From assembly GCA_028015205.1 (NCBI GenBank), contig CM051518.1, forward strand, positions 32,020,001-32,084,000: a stretch of 64,000 bases of DNA. The letters are read 5' to 3'. Shown here piece after piece: positions 50,386 through 62,403 of the stretch (position 1 is the stretch's first letter; the number at the start of each line of letters is the position of its first letter). A model generated the notes under the pieces. It did no database searches. It saw only the letters and a list, made by a program, of their open reading frames with translations, and was not told the DNA's origin. The position numbers were made by a program, and so were the translations under genes. This stretch comes from Mytilisepta virgata. Taxonomy: Eukaryota; Mollusca; Bivalvia; Mytilida; Mytilidae.

Positions 50386-52252
50386 TATATGTAATTGAAG
50401 TTTTGTGTTCTCACTATACGTTTTTCCTTGACACCAAGGAAAACGCAACACTATAGAACATTATAAAAAAGACAACTTAAAAAAAGAATTATGAAGATTT
50501 GCAGCCGTTCAGAAGAAATCCTGAGGTGCGATAACTGAAGAGTAGTCCTGTGTATTAGCCTATACTAATTTGGTTTCACAGTTTCGCCAGAGCTATTTCA
50601 TAATACAAATGAGAAAAGAGAAACAAAGTTCATTCTCAGCAATTTACATCTATTTTGACATTCAAATGCCAATGCAATCTTTAAATCCCAAACCATGTTA
50701 CCTCTGACGCTAAAATTTGATTTCAAGCAAAATTATTGATGAGCCATTTTCTAGATTTCAAAAACACCTTTTTCCCTTAGTTTTCACAAATTACCATATT
50801 TAAGCAAAATTTAATAAAAAAAATCTTTATAAAATATTCGTCTCATGTAATTTAGAATTTTTTTACTTTAAATTTTACCCCTTTCAGGATATAGCTATAA
50901 TTATGCTATTATCGAAATTTCCTATTCTTGGAATAAGGTGTAATCATTGCAAAAATAAAGGTGTTGCTAATATTTATTTTCATTTTTTTCTCTCAAATAG
51001 ATGATACCTGACTAAAGTAACGTAAGTACCCGTTAATTGAGTAAAAACCTATTATTACTGAAAATAGTTTATACCATTATCTGTAATCAACTACTAATAT
51101 ATAAATGAGAAAATCTGTATTACGTCAAAGACATTTTCACGTTAAATAGATAGCAAGCAACTCGATCTATTTCACTAGAATGGAAATCTATTTCACGATC
51201 TATTTGTTAATTTTAAATTTCTTATACTTAACAATCAAATTATTATAAAGATAACGATCTTGAGAAAAATACCTAGATAAATGGTAACACTCACAATAGT
51301 TAGCAAAATTTCAGTATAAATGTGATGTCTAATTTGATGATTTGTAAATGGCTAATTTTCACTTTAAAACGGGAATTTAATATATTACAAATACCTAAGG
51401 TTATTATTTAAAAAGGGCGTCACAATCAAACTGGAGCGTAATCAATTTCGATCATACTTAGTTCAAATGATAGCATGTTGACATCATTACATTTATTCTG
51501 GTTTGTGATTATATTTTAATAACATTCCAGTTCTATTCCAACAAAGGAGGAAGGCCAAAGTCATCTACATATAGTTTACTTTCAGAAGCGTTTAAAATAC
51601 TCCCTAAAACTATTGTATAGCTAGTGTATAAATCTGTAACAATCTCAAACCAACTTACTACAAATACAAATTTGAATGTTTTCATCAGAACAGACCGAAG
51701 CATGTTTATGCCCATTAGAATTATCACAAGGAAGGTTATTATAAATATTTTTGAAAAGATGAGTACTGGTCATCTTGTTGGTTCAGAGGTTTATTAATTA
51801 AGAATTACCAAGTTCGCGCAATGCAAACTTTCCAAATCAAGTTAGAGTCGTTATTGTCTTTTTCATGTTTGTTTTGAAGCTTATTGATGTTTTCCGACTG
51901 TGCATGATTCTGTTGTCATTTTCATTGTTTTCATGATGTACATAGAAAAAAGCATGTCTATTCACTCAATTAGAGGAATGTTTTCTTCATCCAATGTTAA
52001 CACGAAACCAATTACACACAACAAATAGTTTACCATTTTGACACACATAAGCCTAGTCATAGACAAGTCGTCAACACTTAAATTTCTTCAGTCATTAGCA
52101 TGTAAGGCTTTGGTAGTATTTTCATCGGATATCAACATGATATAATATATCATATATAGAGTAAAATACATACATTTTTAATATGCATTATTCATGAATT
52201 TGCAAGACCTGTATCACCTACCCTATATATCCTTTGATACTTAAATAGAGAA

Positions 52253-52395
52253 TGGAAACGGGGAATGTGTCAAAGAGACAACAACCCGACCAAAGAGCAG
52301 AAAAGAGCTCAAGGCTACCAATGGGTCTTCAACGCAGCGAGAAAATCCCGCACCCGGTTGCGGGCTTCAGCTGGCCCCTGAACAATAATGTATAC
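52253..52395 (+). repeat. Dispersed repeat fragment typical of mussel genomic DNA
   Basis: The segment beginning GGAAACGGGGAATGTGTCAA and passing through ACAACCCGACCAAAGAGCAG to CAGCTGGCCCCTGAACAA matches, from memory, a repeat seen very often in Mytilus sequences. I know of no class assignment for it. Confidence 0.45.
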
Positions 52396-52861
52396 TAGTT
52401 CAGCAAAATGGAATTGCCGATAAACATGTATATCACATCCTATATTAAACCTCGAACAATATCACATCTCGGGCCACAGGCCATCGGGGGTGATATTGGG
52501 TACACGACTTGATACAGCAAGTGATATAGGTTTGGCCATGTATTATTCTCCATATATTATTAAAGATGTCCCTAGAGACGAACATGATGGATGTAATGTC
52601 AGACTGGAAATAAGGAAGCATGATACAGGCACTGAATGTCAACAGTATTCTATATATTATTCATGTTGCCCCTAAAGAAGAAAATCAGGCTTGAAACAGG
52701 GAAGCACGAAGCATGCAGGATATTAACATTATACAGTATTCTCTTAGTCCATAAAAAATATAGAAATAGGTGTAATATCAAGCATGAAACAGGGCAACGG
52801 CACTGGATATCAGCATTATATTATACATTAATCTTGTAGTCTCTAAAGAACAAATTTACAG

Positions 52862-53166
52862 TGTTCCAATATCCAAGATGATGTTGGACCTGTACCCACT
52901 GTCGTAACATTTCATGTGCCTCCACCGATTTGTGACTTCCACCGGATTGACTTTGTTGAACTTCACGACGGGTGCCGTATACGCAGAGGAACTGCTTAAC
53001 CTTCCGGAGCACCTGGGTTCACTCCTAGTTTTTATAGTAGTTCGTGTTGTTCATTGTTTTTTAGTTTTCTGTGTTTATTTGTTGTGCTTGTGGTTGCTCA
53101 TTTGTCTTCTCGGGTTTGTCTGTCCAATGGATTACGTTTTTTTATTGCTCCTTTGTCCTTTTTATA
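52862..53166 (+). mobile_element. Penelope-like (Naiad-type) 3' tail inside the 92-bp array
   Basis: The segment shares an ordered set of phrases with the tail of 27453-29976: GCAGAG then ACTGCTTA, then TCCGGAGCACCTG, then GTGTTGTTCAT and TTTTTAGTTTTCT. It diverges enough to be another subfamily. It interrupts the tandem array cleanly on both sides. No complete reading frame remains; the 92-codon frame at 52914-53192 is not meaningful. Confidence 0.65.
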
Positions 53167-53834
53167 GGTGTAATATCAGGCATGAAGCGTGATACAGGTA
53201 TTGAATATAAATTATAGTATACATTATTCTAGAAATCCATAAAGAATAAATTTATCGTGGTAATATCAGACTTGAAGCATAACACAAGTACTGAATATCA
53301 ACATTATAGCATATAGTGTTCCAGTAGTCCACTTGGTGTAATATCAGGCATGAAGCGTGATACCGGTACTGGATATCGACATTATAGCATATAGTGTTCC
53401 AGTAGTCCACTAGGTGTAATATCAGGCATGAAGCGTTATACCGGTACTGGATATATTATTGTCTATATTATCCCAGTAGTTCCTAAAGAATAAAGTTGTC
53501 CGTGTAATATCAAACATGAAGCGTGATATCGATACTGAATATCGACATTATAGTATATATTATCCCAGTAGTTCCTAAAGAATAAAGTTGTCCGTGTAAT
53601 ATCAAACATGAAGTGTGATATCGATACTGAATATCGACATTATAGTATATATTATCCCAGTAGTACCTAAAGAATAAATTTGTCCGTGTAATATCAAACA
53701 TGAAGCGTGATATCCATACTCGATATCAACATTATTGTATACATTATTCGTGTAGTAACTAAAGAATAAAGCAATATGTGTCACACATGAAGCGTGATAC
53801 CGGTACTTGGTATCGACATTTATAGTAATCATTA

Positions 53835-54431
53835 GAAAAAATTCCATCATTCAATGACACCTCTAAATTATATTTGTACAGTAAATTAAAATCAGAGTTT
53901 AAGCCAGAAAGTTATTTACTATTTTTCTCTAACTTTAAAACAAGACAATTATTTACAAAATTAAGAGTTAGTGATCATAATTTAGAAATTGAAACAGGGC
54001 GATATAAAAATATAATAAGAAAAGGAAGAATATGTAAAAAATGTGATTTAAATGAAATAGGAGATGAATTCCACTTTTTCTTAAAATGTACAGCTAATCA
54101 ATCTCTGAGAAACAATTTATTTGACAAAATAGTATTAAATAAGCCCGACTTTCTTGAAAAAGAACCATTAGATCAAATTTTTTGTTGAATTCTAACTCTG
54201 AACTTTTGACAGAAATAGGAGACTTTATAAAGCAATCTACAGAATTGCAAAAATTGGGTCCTTGTTGGTCAAGGTAATAACAGTATTAATAATAAAAGGT
54301 GATTTATCATGTATTTTATATATCATATATTCTCAATTTGTGATTTTATATGTTTGTTTGTTTGTTTGTTTTCTTGTTCATGTATTTGCTTGACCCACAT
54401 GGGTGTAATTTTGCAAATAAAGAATTTGTTA
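53835..54431 (+). mobile_element. LINE (non-LTR retrotransposon) 3' end inside the 92-bp array
   Basis: The 104-codon frame at 53874-54188 reads FKTRQLFTKLRVSDHNLEIE, then a zinc-knuckle-like pattern (ICKKC, then HFFLKC). This is the C-terminal region after the reverse transcriptase found in several LINE ORF2 proteins. A frameshift follows and coding similarity continues to about 54275 (GPCWSR). The 3' tail has a TTTG repeat (about 54350-54372) and ends GCAAATAAAGAATTTGTT. The flanking array resumes at the equivalent position of its unit, so the insertion is clean and 5'-truncated. Confidence 0.75.
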
Positions 54432-55364
54432 ATTATCCCAGTAGTCCTTAAAGAATAAAGTTATAGTTGTAAATTTAGGCAAGAAATATGATACACGCAC
54501 AGCTATTACAGTGGAAACATGAAATAGGCAATGTAATGGAATATCTTAAATAATAATAATAATGTTGACGTGACAAAGCTGGTATGTTAGCTGGATGATG
54601 AAACAGTTTTTTGACGTCAGAATGTCATTGTCATGTTTGACTGTTGACCAAGCAAACAAATAAACGACAATGTCACTATTATAATGCACTTTTGACTCCA
54701 CATCCTAGTTAACATAATATCATTATTATTAACAATGGAAATATAATTGCAGGTTTAACCTTTGTCATGTAGAAGTAGAACATTACAAAAGTACCTGAAA
54801 TGTTGATTTTTTTTTTTCAATTAGACAAATTTAATAATTAAATCATGAGCGAGTCAATCAAAATTTCGTTGACACTGACATGATTAATTGCATGTTTTTG
54901 TTGATTTTTGTATAGGTCTATTTTCAGTGTGTTAAAAAAATTGAAAGAGATACCAAGGTCTATGTTATGTAGGAGTTCCTGGTGAATTGTTTTACAATAT
55001 ATAATGCAAAAAATGTTATTTTAGTTTGACAATTAAGTGTAATGACAGGAAAAATACAGGAAGCTGGACTATGTCTGCTGACAACCTATTGAAATAATTC
55101 TTTCACAACACTATAACACCCCCGTATCACAATTACAAAACTCTTGAAATTGTAAAAAAAAGATAACATTTTAAAAATTACATGCATGAAGCATGTTTTG
55201 AGACTTTGGTTAATTAAACAAGGAAAATAATAAAAAAAAAAAAAAAATAAATAAGAAAGGGTATAAAAAAAATCAGTGAAGTAGCGTAAATAGTTCCTAA
55301 TAATACAGACATAAAAATAAGTATTTTGTAAGCAATAGTTCATAACTAGTCCTCTCTCAGATTT

Positions 55365-55628
55365 GTGGAAGACAATAATTGTCCACTTCCTTCATGTTAC
55401 AGAAATATGAACATTTTAAGGCAGTGTTTCTTCATTGTTTCACTATGCACCTTGGTAAAACCTTGTGAAACTGGTCAGGAACTTTTGTGTCAAAAATGTG
55501 GAATGTTTTATAGTGACCCTATAGTCCACATAATATCGTCATGTTCCAGCCTGACTCCTATTCGCGACGAATTCTGGTGTGATGTCATAAACATAGGCCC
55601 AATAGACTTTAGCGTAGCACTTCATTAA
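55365..55628 (+). pseudogene. LINE ORF2 C-terminal fragment (zinc-knuckle region)
   Basis: This 87-codon frame contains LLCQKCGMFYSDPIVHIISS followed by C, a Cys-x2-Cys-x9-His-x4-Cys pattern, and then LTPIRDEFW. The arrangement is typical of the end of many LINE reverse-transcriptase proteins. No RT domain is attached and the MITE at 55637 begins directly after its stop. It is different from the LINE at 53835. Confidence 0.5.
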
Positions 55629-55636
55629 ATATTAAT

Positions 55637-56026
55637 CCAATCTAATTTAAAACCAATCTCTCATCGCTCCCGTTTTCTGATATGTCGCGTGGGAAATCTA
55701 ACGAAACCCGCTTTGAGGTCACATGTGAGTGACCTCGGAGGTGTGTCCTGTTCGACCAATGAAATTGCGGCTTCGGCGATCTTGGAAGTTGATCGTGTCA
55801 TTTTATTAACGAAGAAATCGTCAGTCCCCAGAATTCATTCGGATCTTCTTTAACGATTAGATCTAAAGGGAAACTTTTTTGATTGGCTTATTGATAGGAA
55901 GTCAACTCATTTGCATATCATTATAAATTCATAAGTTCCAGTTCACTCACATTTGACCTCAAAGCGGGTCCCACGCGACATATCAGAAAACGGGAGCGAT
56001 GAGAGATCGGTTTTTAATTAGATTGA
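55637..56026. mobile_element. MITE with long terminal inverted repeats and 7-bp target duplication
   Basis: The left end CCAATCTAATTTAAAACCAA and the complement of the right end TCAATCTAATTAAAAACCGA align, and the inverted repeat continues for about 57 bp through CTCATCGCTCCCGTTTTCTG and ATATGTCGCGTGGGA. A further stretch around CCCGCTTTGAGGTCA follows after a 12-bp insertion in the left arm. TATTAAT flanks the element on both sides (55630-55636 and 56027-56033). The 390-bp element encodes nothing. The superfamily is uncertain because TTAA within the duplication allows another boundary choice. Confidence 0.8.
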
Positions 56027-57621
56027 TATTAATCTTACCATATACAAACTTTGAAATCCCTTTCAAACTATCTGTTTATATGTACATACTTGAGGAAATT
56101 GTAAAATAGTTATGCAACATGCTCTCCTATAGGAGGAAATAAAGATATATATATCACTATACCAATGGTTGCCTCTGCTAACGGCAGATACCAATGTATA
56201 ATTAGAAAAAGTAGCTGGTTCTGGTATAAGCATGAAAATTATAATTTAAAAAAAATTTCAGCTGACTTAATAAGACTTCCATAAATTCAGGGTCTCTTCA
56301 TCACGCACAAAGCTTTAGTCCTTATATCATTTGGGTATTTAGTTGTGGTATCTACAATATTTTGAAGCATATCGAATAATTATTCTGTCCCTTATATCGT
56401 GAAAGAAGACGGAAACGAAAAGACATGGGTAAAATTCATACAAATTTAGATGCACTGTATGTTCACATTTTAAAACAATTTATGTCATCAGTAGTAGTCA
56501 ACGCTTAAAATGTTAAAATAAATCTAAATACTGAATATTCAAAAACACAGAAAAGAGTTATGCATGAAGGAGATACTGAAGACCTAATGCATCAGAATTG
56601 CTATTATAGAGAGCAATTATAAAGATAACCTTTTATACTCTTAAAAAAACTTTAAACAAACACCTGGAGAAAATTAATGATGACTTTATAACAAATCTGC
56701 GTTTTTGGAAGCGAATGGGCTAATAATGTCACATTTAAATCAGCTTACATCTTGAAAAATATTCCTTTTTAGAAAGAATTATTGGGCAATTAAAACAATG
56801 CAAGAGACCCGAGACAGGAAAAAAATACCCATATACAAATTATGATTTGATGTCCCATTCAATCATTTCGACAATTGCAGTCCCATTAGAAACACGTTTT
56901 CATTGTAAATCTTCAGAAAAAAAGAAATGACACAAAAAAGACAGGAGTCGCACCTTGTGACTCATCTTTCTTATATAGTACGGATCAGTCATTGTGATGT
57001 TTATCAGCAAAATGACAAGGAGAAAACGAAAGTAGATAACAATCAGTGCTCAGGGCAAAACAGTTTGATCTTGTTAACCAAGTGGGTGGTTCTGATGAGA
57101 TAAATTCAGGAAAAACGTTATTTTTTTATTCACTGACAGTTCAACATTTTAAAACTTAATTTGTTATTGACCAAACATAAAATATATAGAGATACCTCTA
57201 CCAGCAGAACCGAACAATTTGAAATAAATCGTAAAACTGTTCTTTATTAGACTAAAGTGATCCACATTAAAACAGATATTTGCATTCTGACTAATACTTA
57301 TCTTCGTAAAACGTTCGATTTTTCAATAGACTTACACGAGGTAGAGCAAAGCCAGCAATTTATGGTGTTCATATTGTTTTAACTTATCCTTTGTCAGTTG
57401 TCCATTTACGCTGACGGTTTTAAAAACAGTAAAAAGGTGCATCTACAATTACTATTTTACCATTTTTTTAGGTTTAAATTTATTCACATCAAATATTGCT
57501 TACTGTAACTATGTATCAAGTACTCCTTAATTAGATTTAACTTGAGTTGTCTTGATCTCGGTGAAAGAAATGAGGTTTTGGCTAACTGTCGCAGATCTTA
57601 TATCGACTTGTAAGACGGAGT

Positions 57622-57656
57622 GGGCGGGGGGGGGGGGGGGGGGGGGGGCGGTGGAG
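57622..57656. repeat. Run of 23 consecutive G
   Basis: G occupies 57626-57648 without interruption, flanked by GGGC and CGGTGGAGGAGG, in otherwise AT-rich DNA. The 61-codon minus-strand frame with a proline run is its translation and not a gene. Confidence 0.85.
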
Positions 57657-58666
57657 GAGGGAGCAATATAATCGCTGTTATGCACAATTTTGTACTCTAT
57701 TTCCAGCATCACATGTATTAGTTTCCCTACGCTTATTATTTGTTATGCTTTCACACACTACTGTAAAGAAATAATTCGTAGTGAAATTCTGTAACTACTT
57801 TTATCAATTCGCAGAAAAAGTAAGCCATGCAGAAGAGACATTCACATTTGTTTTTCATATTTTAACATTTATAATAAAACAAACGACAGATAAATCAGAA
57901 AATCCTAAATATATACAGGTCTCAAGGCAATCGTATTATACAGTAATGAACATTTATCTCTGTCTCATTTCATGGTTCATACTAACATCAGAGGATCAGA
58001 AAACTATAAAATTGTTAATTATACTTATATGAGTTGTTCTTAAAGACGGGGTAAATAGGTTCCTAATCATCATACACCTGAAAATTACATTACAACTTTA
58101 AGACAAGTCGAATTCTCCCGTCAAAATGTTTGACAAGACATACAAAAACTCTTATATTACTACACCTAAAACATGGCGTAAAGTATGTTCCCTCATCAAA
58201 GTATATGTTTATCTATTCATTTTGACAGACAATTACCTATTAACATACTGTTTAAGCATGTTTTTTTGAGAGGAGTTATTCATAGTATGTTGGTGCGACA
58301 TTTCCAGGTGATGCATCAGTTAGAGAAGAGACAACAATAATGATGTCCCAATTGTACAATCTCAGCAACATAAACTGCAATACTCATTCAAATAATCGCA
58401 ACAAATAATATATATAGAGAGCAAAGAAAAGGTCAACAATGTTATACCAATCCAATCAACTGCCTTCCAGACAAAAATAACAAGAGAGAGAGCACAAAAT
58501 TAACAGGATAATCTGAATTTGTACTTAGTGTTAAATTGTTTTGTGAATACTCAAACCATAACAAGAGTGGACACACTACATGTCTCGCCTGAGTATGCAC
58601 ATCGAGACCGAATAATGATTATCTGATACGCGACATTTTGCAAGTCAAAGGAAAATGTGTTAAAAG

Positions 58667-59412
58667 AAATTGAGGTCAAGGTCAAAAGGCAGGTGTGGTA
58701 CCGACATGTATCCACTAAGAACTATCTATTAACCACATATGGTGGGTCTAGGTATTAAAGTTGCTGAGAAATTGACCTAATCTCGACAAAGTCACTCAAG
58801 CATGCAATTGAGGCCAAGGTCCAGAGACAGGTGTCAGACTTGCATGTACCCACCAAGAACTATCTATAGACCAAACACGGATGGGTCTAGGTATTACAGT
58901 TGCTTAAAAAAGGACTTAAGAAATTTGGATGAAAGTCACTCAAGCATGCAATTTAGGTCAAGGTCCAGAAACATGTGTCAGACTGACATGTACCAACCAA
59001 GAACTATCAACAGACCAAATACAGTAGGTCTAGGTATTACAGTTGTTGAAAGATGGACTTAATCAAGAAACTTGGATGAAAGTCACTCAAGCATGAAATT
59101 GAGGTCAAGATCCAGATAAAAGTGTCAGACTGGCATGTACCCATCAAGAACTATCAATAGACGAAGTACAGTGGGTATAGGTATTACAGTTTCTGAGAAA
59201 TGGACTTAACCACGAAAAAGTGTCTGACATGTATGTGCCAAGAACTATCTATTGACCAAATATGTTGGGTCTATGTATTCTAGTTTCTGAGAAATGTACT
59301 CAACCACGAAAATGTGACGCAGGTCACTCAAGCATGAAATTGAGGTCAAGGTCAAAAGACAGGTGTCAGACTGACATATATCCACCAAGAACTATCTATT
59401 GACCAAATATGG
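58667..59412 (+). repeat. Tandem repeat with unit of about 145 bp
   Basis: GTCACTCAAGCATG recurs at 58791, 58935, 59082 and 59323, and each copy is followed by TTGAGGTCAAGGTC-type and CCAAGAACTATCTATTGACC phrases. The interval before 59323 contains one shortened unit. The 86-codon frame at 58802-59062 is a translation of the repeat. Confidence 0.85.
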
Positions 59413-59655
59413 TGACCGAGTGGTCTAGGTAGTTCGTCATGACTACTAATAATAACTAGCCTGTCAACACTGAGGTTGTGAGTTCGAATCTCACCAGTGG
59501 CGGGGTGTGTTCGACCCCGATCTAAACTGACAAGGATTGCCAGTTTTCCTACCGAAGGTCGGTGGTTCTCTCCGGGTACTGCGGCTTCCTCCACCAATAC
59601 AAACTGGCCGCCGCGAAATAGCCAAACGGTGTAAAACCCCAACTAAACAAAGAAA
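59411..59655 (+). mobile_element. Second tRNA-derived SINE family (class-II tRNA-like head)
   Basis: The head GTGACCGAGTGGTCTAGG has the A-box form of Leu/Ser tRNAs, and TGAGTTCGAATCTCA at 59479-59493 is a B box. The region between holds an extended variable section. The body has CGGTGGTTCTCTCCGGGTAC and AAACTGGCCGCCGCGAAATA, and ends in AACCCCAACTAAACAAAG. It abuts the last 145-bp unit, in the middle of ACCAAATATGGTG. It is not a working tRNA gene since no acceptor stem closes. Confidence 0.7.
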
Positions 59656-60225
59656 CGAAACTTGGACGCAGATTTTTAAATTCATGTTTATGAAGTCAGC
59701 GAGACAAAAACCAATGCGGCACGATTACCAACAAGTTGATCGCTAGCTAAAAGTGTTAAAACTGGGCTAACAAAAAGTCTGCTTGCTTGAAGTATAGATC
59801 AAGATAGATAGAAAAGTTAAATTGGGCACAGTATTTATAGTTAGAAATAATAACACATGGTTTAATGTTATCTTGTCATAAATATTATTCAACTAAAGTT
59901 TACAAAAACATATGTCTCCTCCTTTCCCTTTCTTGTTATTCTTCAGAAAATGGATTTATGCATCAAATAGAATTCATAAAAGTGTGATGAGGCATTAATA
60001 AGTTTTTCTGTCTTGCACAACTACACATGGTAGGCAGAAAGTCTGTCAAGTTTGTTTTATTTAAACTATATGGGATTTTATTTTCACAAACTTTCACATG
60101 TGAGAAAAAGCCCACGTTTTTCTATGAGAAACCCCAAAAATCAATCCAGTAAGAAAAACCCTTTATGTCTTGCAGAACCAAACTTGTACATTCAACAATT
60201 CACTTGTTGCGTTTAGATGACAGGT

Positions 60226-60320
60226 TTTTTTTCTACTATCGGAATTCCAAAGGGGACAATCTATGCACCGCTTTTGGCTGATCTGTTGTTATTTTCATAT
60301 TTTTATAAGGGCTACTATAA
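60226..60320 (+). pseudogene. Short Penelope-like reverse transcriptase fragment
   Basis: One frame reads STIGIPKGTIYAPLLADLLL then FSY, matching the motif QTIGIPMGTNCAPLLADLFL of the element at 27453-29976 with about ten differences in 25 residues. No other domain remains. Confidence 0.65.
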
Positions 60321-60394
60321 AGGTAAACAAGATCAAAACCGGGTCTGGGCCTGCGTCGCAGCATGCCATTCATTGATCGGCAAACTATAAGATC

Positions 60395-60504
60395 ATCGTC
60401 TTCGGTGGTTCTCTGGAAGAAGTTCAAAATGTGAAATGTTGACGTACGGACGACGGACGAAAAGTGATGGCAATAGCTCACATGACCCTCTGGTCGGGTG
60501 AGCT
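60395..60504 (-). mobile_element. Helentron/DINE-1-like element, 5' end only
   Basis: On the minus strand it starts AGCTCACCCGACCAGAGGGT with the pairing arm CATGTGAGCT, then the GTCCGTCGTCCGT leader and a remnant of the first unit. The rest is missing. Confidence 0.6.
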
Positions 60505-62403
60505 AAAAATATTAAGTTGTTTATAAAGGTTATGTTTGTATACCTCACACATGATTTTAAATAGGAAATTTCCAATAGAAAAACTAATCCACATGAAAAT
60601 TTCAAAAAATTAATGATTTGAATTTATCAACTCAGACCTAACCTAAAATTTGTAAAAATGTTATTTTAAATATTGTTAGCACTTAATACTTAATTTTATA
60701 AAATCTCATAGGAAGAGTTATCTCCCTTTTACAATGAAAATTCCATAGGCGGTTTTTTTTTTTGTTTCTCTGAAAGACATAACTGAACAAACTTAGGTAA
60801 GTTCAATTGTGTCAGTGACTAGACAATTCACATTGATTAAGGTATTCAAATTCTGAAAAATCAATTTTACGAACTGAGGTGTCCAGACAGTAGGTTTTGT
60901 GCAGTCTTGTTCTAATTCTATTTAATTTGTTTTTCGTTCTTTTGGTTACATTTTTGTAGTTTGCTTGTTATTTCAGTGTTCTCTGGAATTCTTTAGAAGT
61001 TGGTATTATTGTCTGATTGCTTCGGTACTGTTTCGTTGAAATATATTGCTTTTTTCGATTTTCATAGTATCTTTAACAAAGGTTTTATATTTTCAACTGT
61101 TATGCCTTAATTAACAATCTTACGAAAACTTTTGAAATAACTGTACTCAAAGACACCAAATTTTGTTAAAATTTCATATTAAAAATGCAACAATGCATTG
61201 ATATTTTTAAGAAGTAACCAAGTACATCTTCAAGTGTGTTGGACAAAATACTACTGTTCTTAGATGATATTACACACCCAATATTTAATAACAACAGTTC
61301 CTTAAGAATGGAAATTCATTTCTTGATTATACATGTAACATATAGTAATGATGATAACTAATTATAGGGCAGATAAAAAGTCAACTAACACTTGGTTTTC
61401 CATTTTCTATAGCCTTCTCAACAGGACAATACGAGAAGATTTTCATTCCACAATGTTTAGGTCAAATTGTTTATTGATATCAACCTTTAATGTTGTCACT
61501 GGGTACAATACATCTTGTTCAGAAGGTATGCGACCTCAGTCTTCCCGCTGGCAAATATCAAGTATTTGACGAAAGTTCATTAAATATTGACAAATACAAT
61601 CAATTTACTCTGAACATAAAAATTCATAAATACACCCCACATTGTGATGTTTGAAAAGTAAAACGTTTACATTGAAAATTCTAATTTTTGCAGATGTGCA
61701 TGTGCTTAAAAAGCGGGAAATTGTCATGGTTACAGCCTTTCAAACCAAAGGGGTATCTAATACCCCGAAAAGCAGATTATAAAGGATGACAAAATAGAAA
61801 GAAATTACTGCCACTGGAAAAAGAAAAGTTACTGGGAAAATAATCACAAAACATTCATTAAAAAAATAGTGAAAATTAGTTTACTGCGCATTTAACTAGT
61901 TTCACCCTGCCCAAATTCATGTCATTAGTTTTTATTTAATTCTTTTTGTAGTATATTTATTTGAAGTATAGTTTAATTTCAGATATTTTGTGTTTTCTTT
62001 ATCATTTTTGCATAGGACCATTAAAGTGTGGACTGCGTCTAGTGTTGAGGCCTTTTTGCACCTTTTTGATCCACTATTATTTCGTGGGCATTTACCCTCA
62101 ATCGCTTTTGATTTCATGTTCTTTTTTCTACAAAATTGAAAATCCGGGCATTTAGAAAGGAAATTTGTGTTTCACACATGCATCCAACATGGTGATATAC
62201 TGTGGAGGAGTTGAGTGGTTGAAAATATTTACCAGACAATCTAATCAGTATTACGGAAAACATCATAATAATGTAGATGTGTATGAACTATAGTATATGG
62301 ATAGCAATATTTTAAATAAAATACAAGAATAAATCTAAAAACACTTACTTTTTATAAAATTCTAACCATATTCAAACCTTTAGAAAAGATTTTTTAGACT
62401 TAC

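Larger units (their letters stand above)
52480..54540 (+). repeat. 92-bp tandem array, interrupted twice
   Basis: The unit contains GTGTAATATCAAACATGAAG, GATATCGATACTGAATATCG and CCCAGTAGTTCCTAAAGAAT. Starts at 53501, 53593 and 53685 give 92 bp exactly. The units at 52480-52861 are more diverged. The array is interrupted by retroelement segments at 52862-53166 and 53835-54431, and it resumes after each (AGGTGTAATATCAGGCATG at 53167; CCCAGTAGTCCTTAAAGAAT near 54437). Confidence 0.85.
49938..62403 (-). other. 12.5-kb last intron of the receptor tyrosine kinase gene
   Basis: On the minus strand it starts GTAAGTCT at 62403 and ends TTTCTTCTTTCAG at 49938, and the exon phases (2 and 2) agree. It is a repeat reservoir; the individual elements are listed separately. 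Stretches 50386-52252, 56027-57620, 57650-58666, 59656-60225 and 60505-62403 hold nothing I recognise beyond AT-rich DNA and the molluscan-looking phrase AGAGTTATCTCCC at 60715. Confidence 0.85.

Noticed and set aside
52457..52498. Inverted repeat CAATATCAC and GTGATATTG with a GGCC-containing loop as an operator or terminator
   Set aside because: It lies at the diverged edge of a tandem array in a eukaryotic intron, and 9-bp arms are common there.
59412..59500. A genuine Leu- or Ser-type tRNA gene
   Set aside because: The internal promoter boxes fit, but the arms do not close into a full cloverleaf and a SINE body follows.
61961..62155. 64-codon hydrophobic plus-strand frame as a small membrane protein
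   Set aside because: It is intronic, AT-driven, opposite the kinase gene and without supporting signals.
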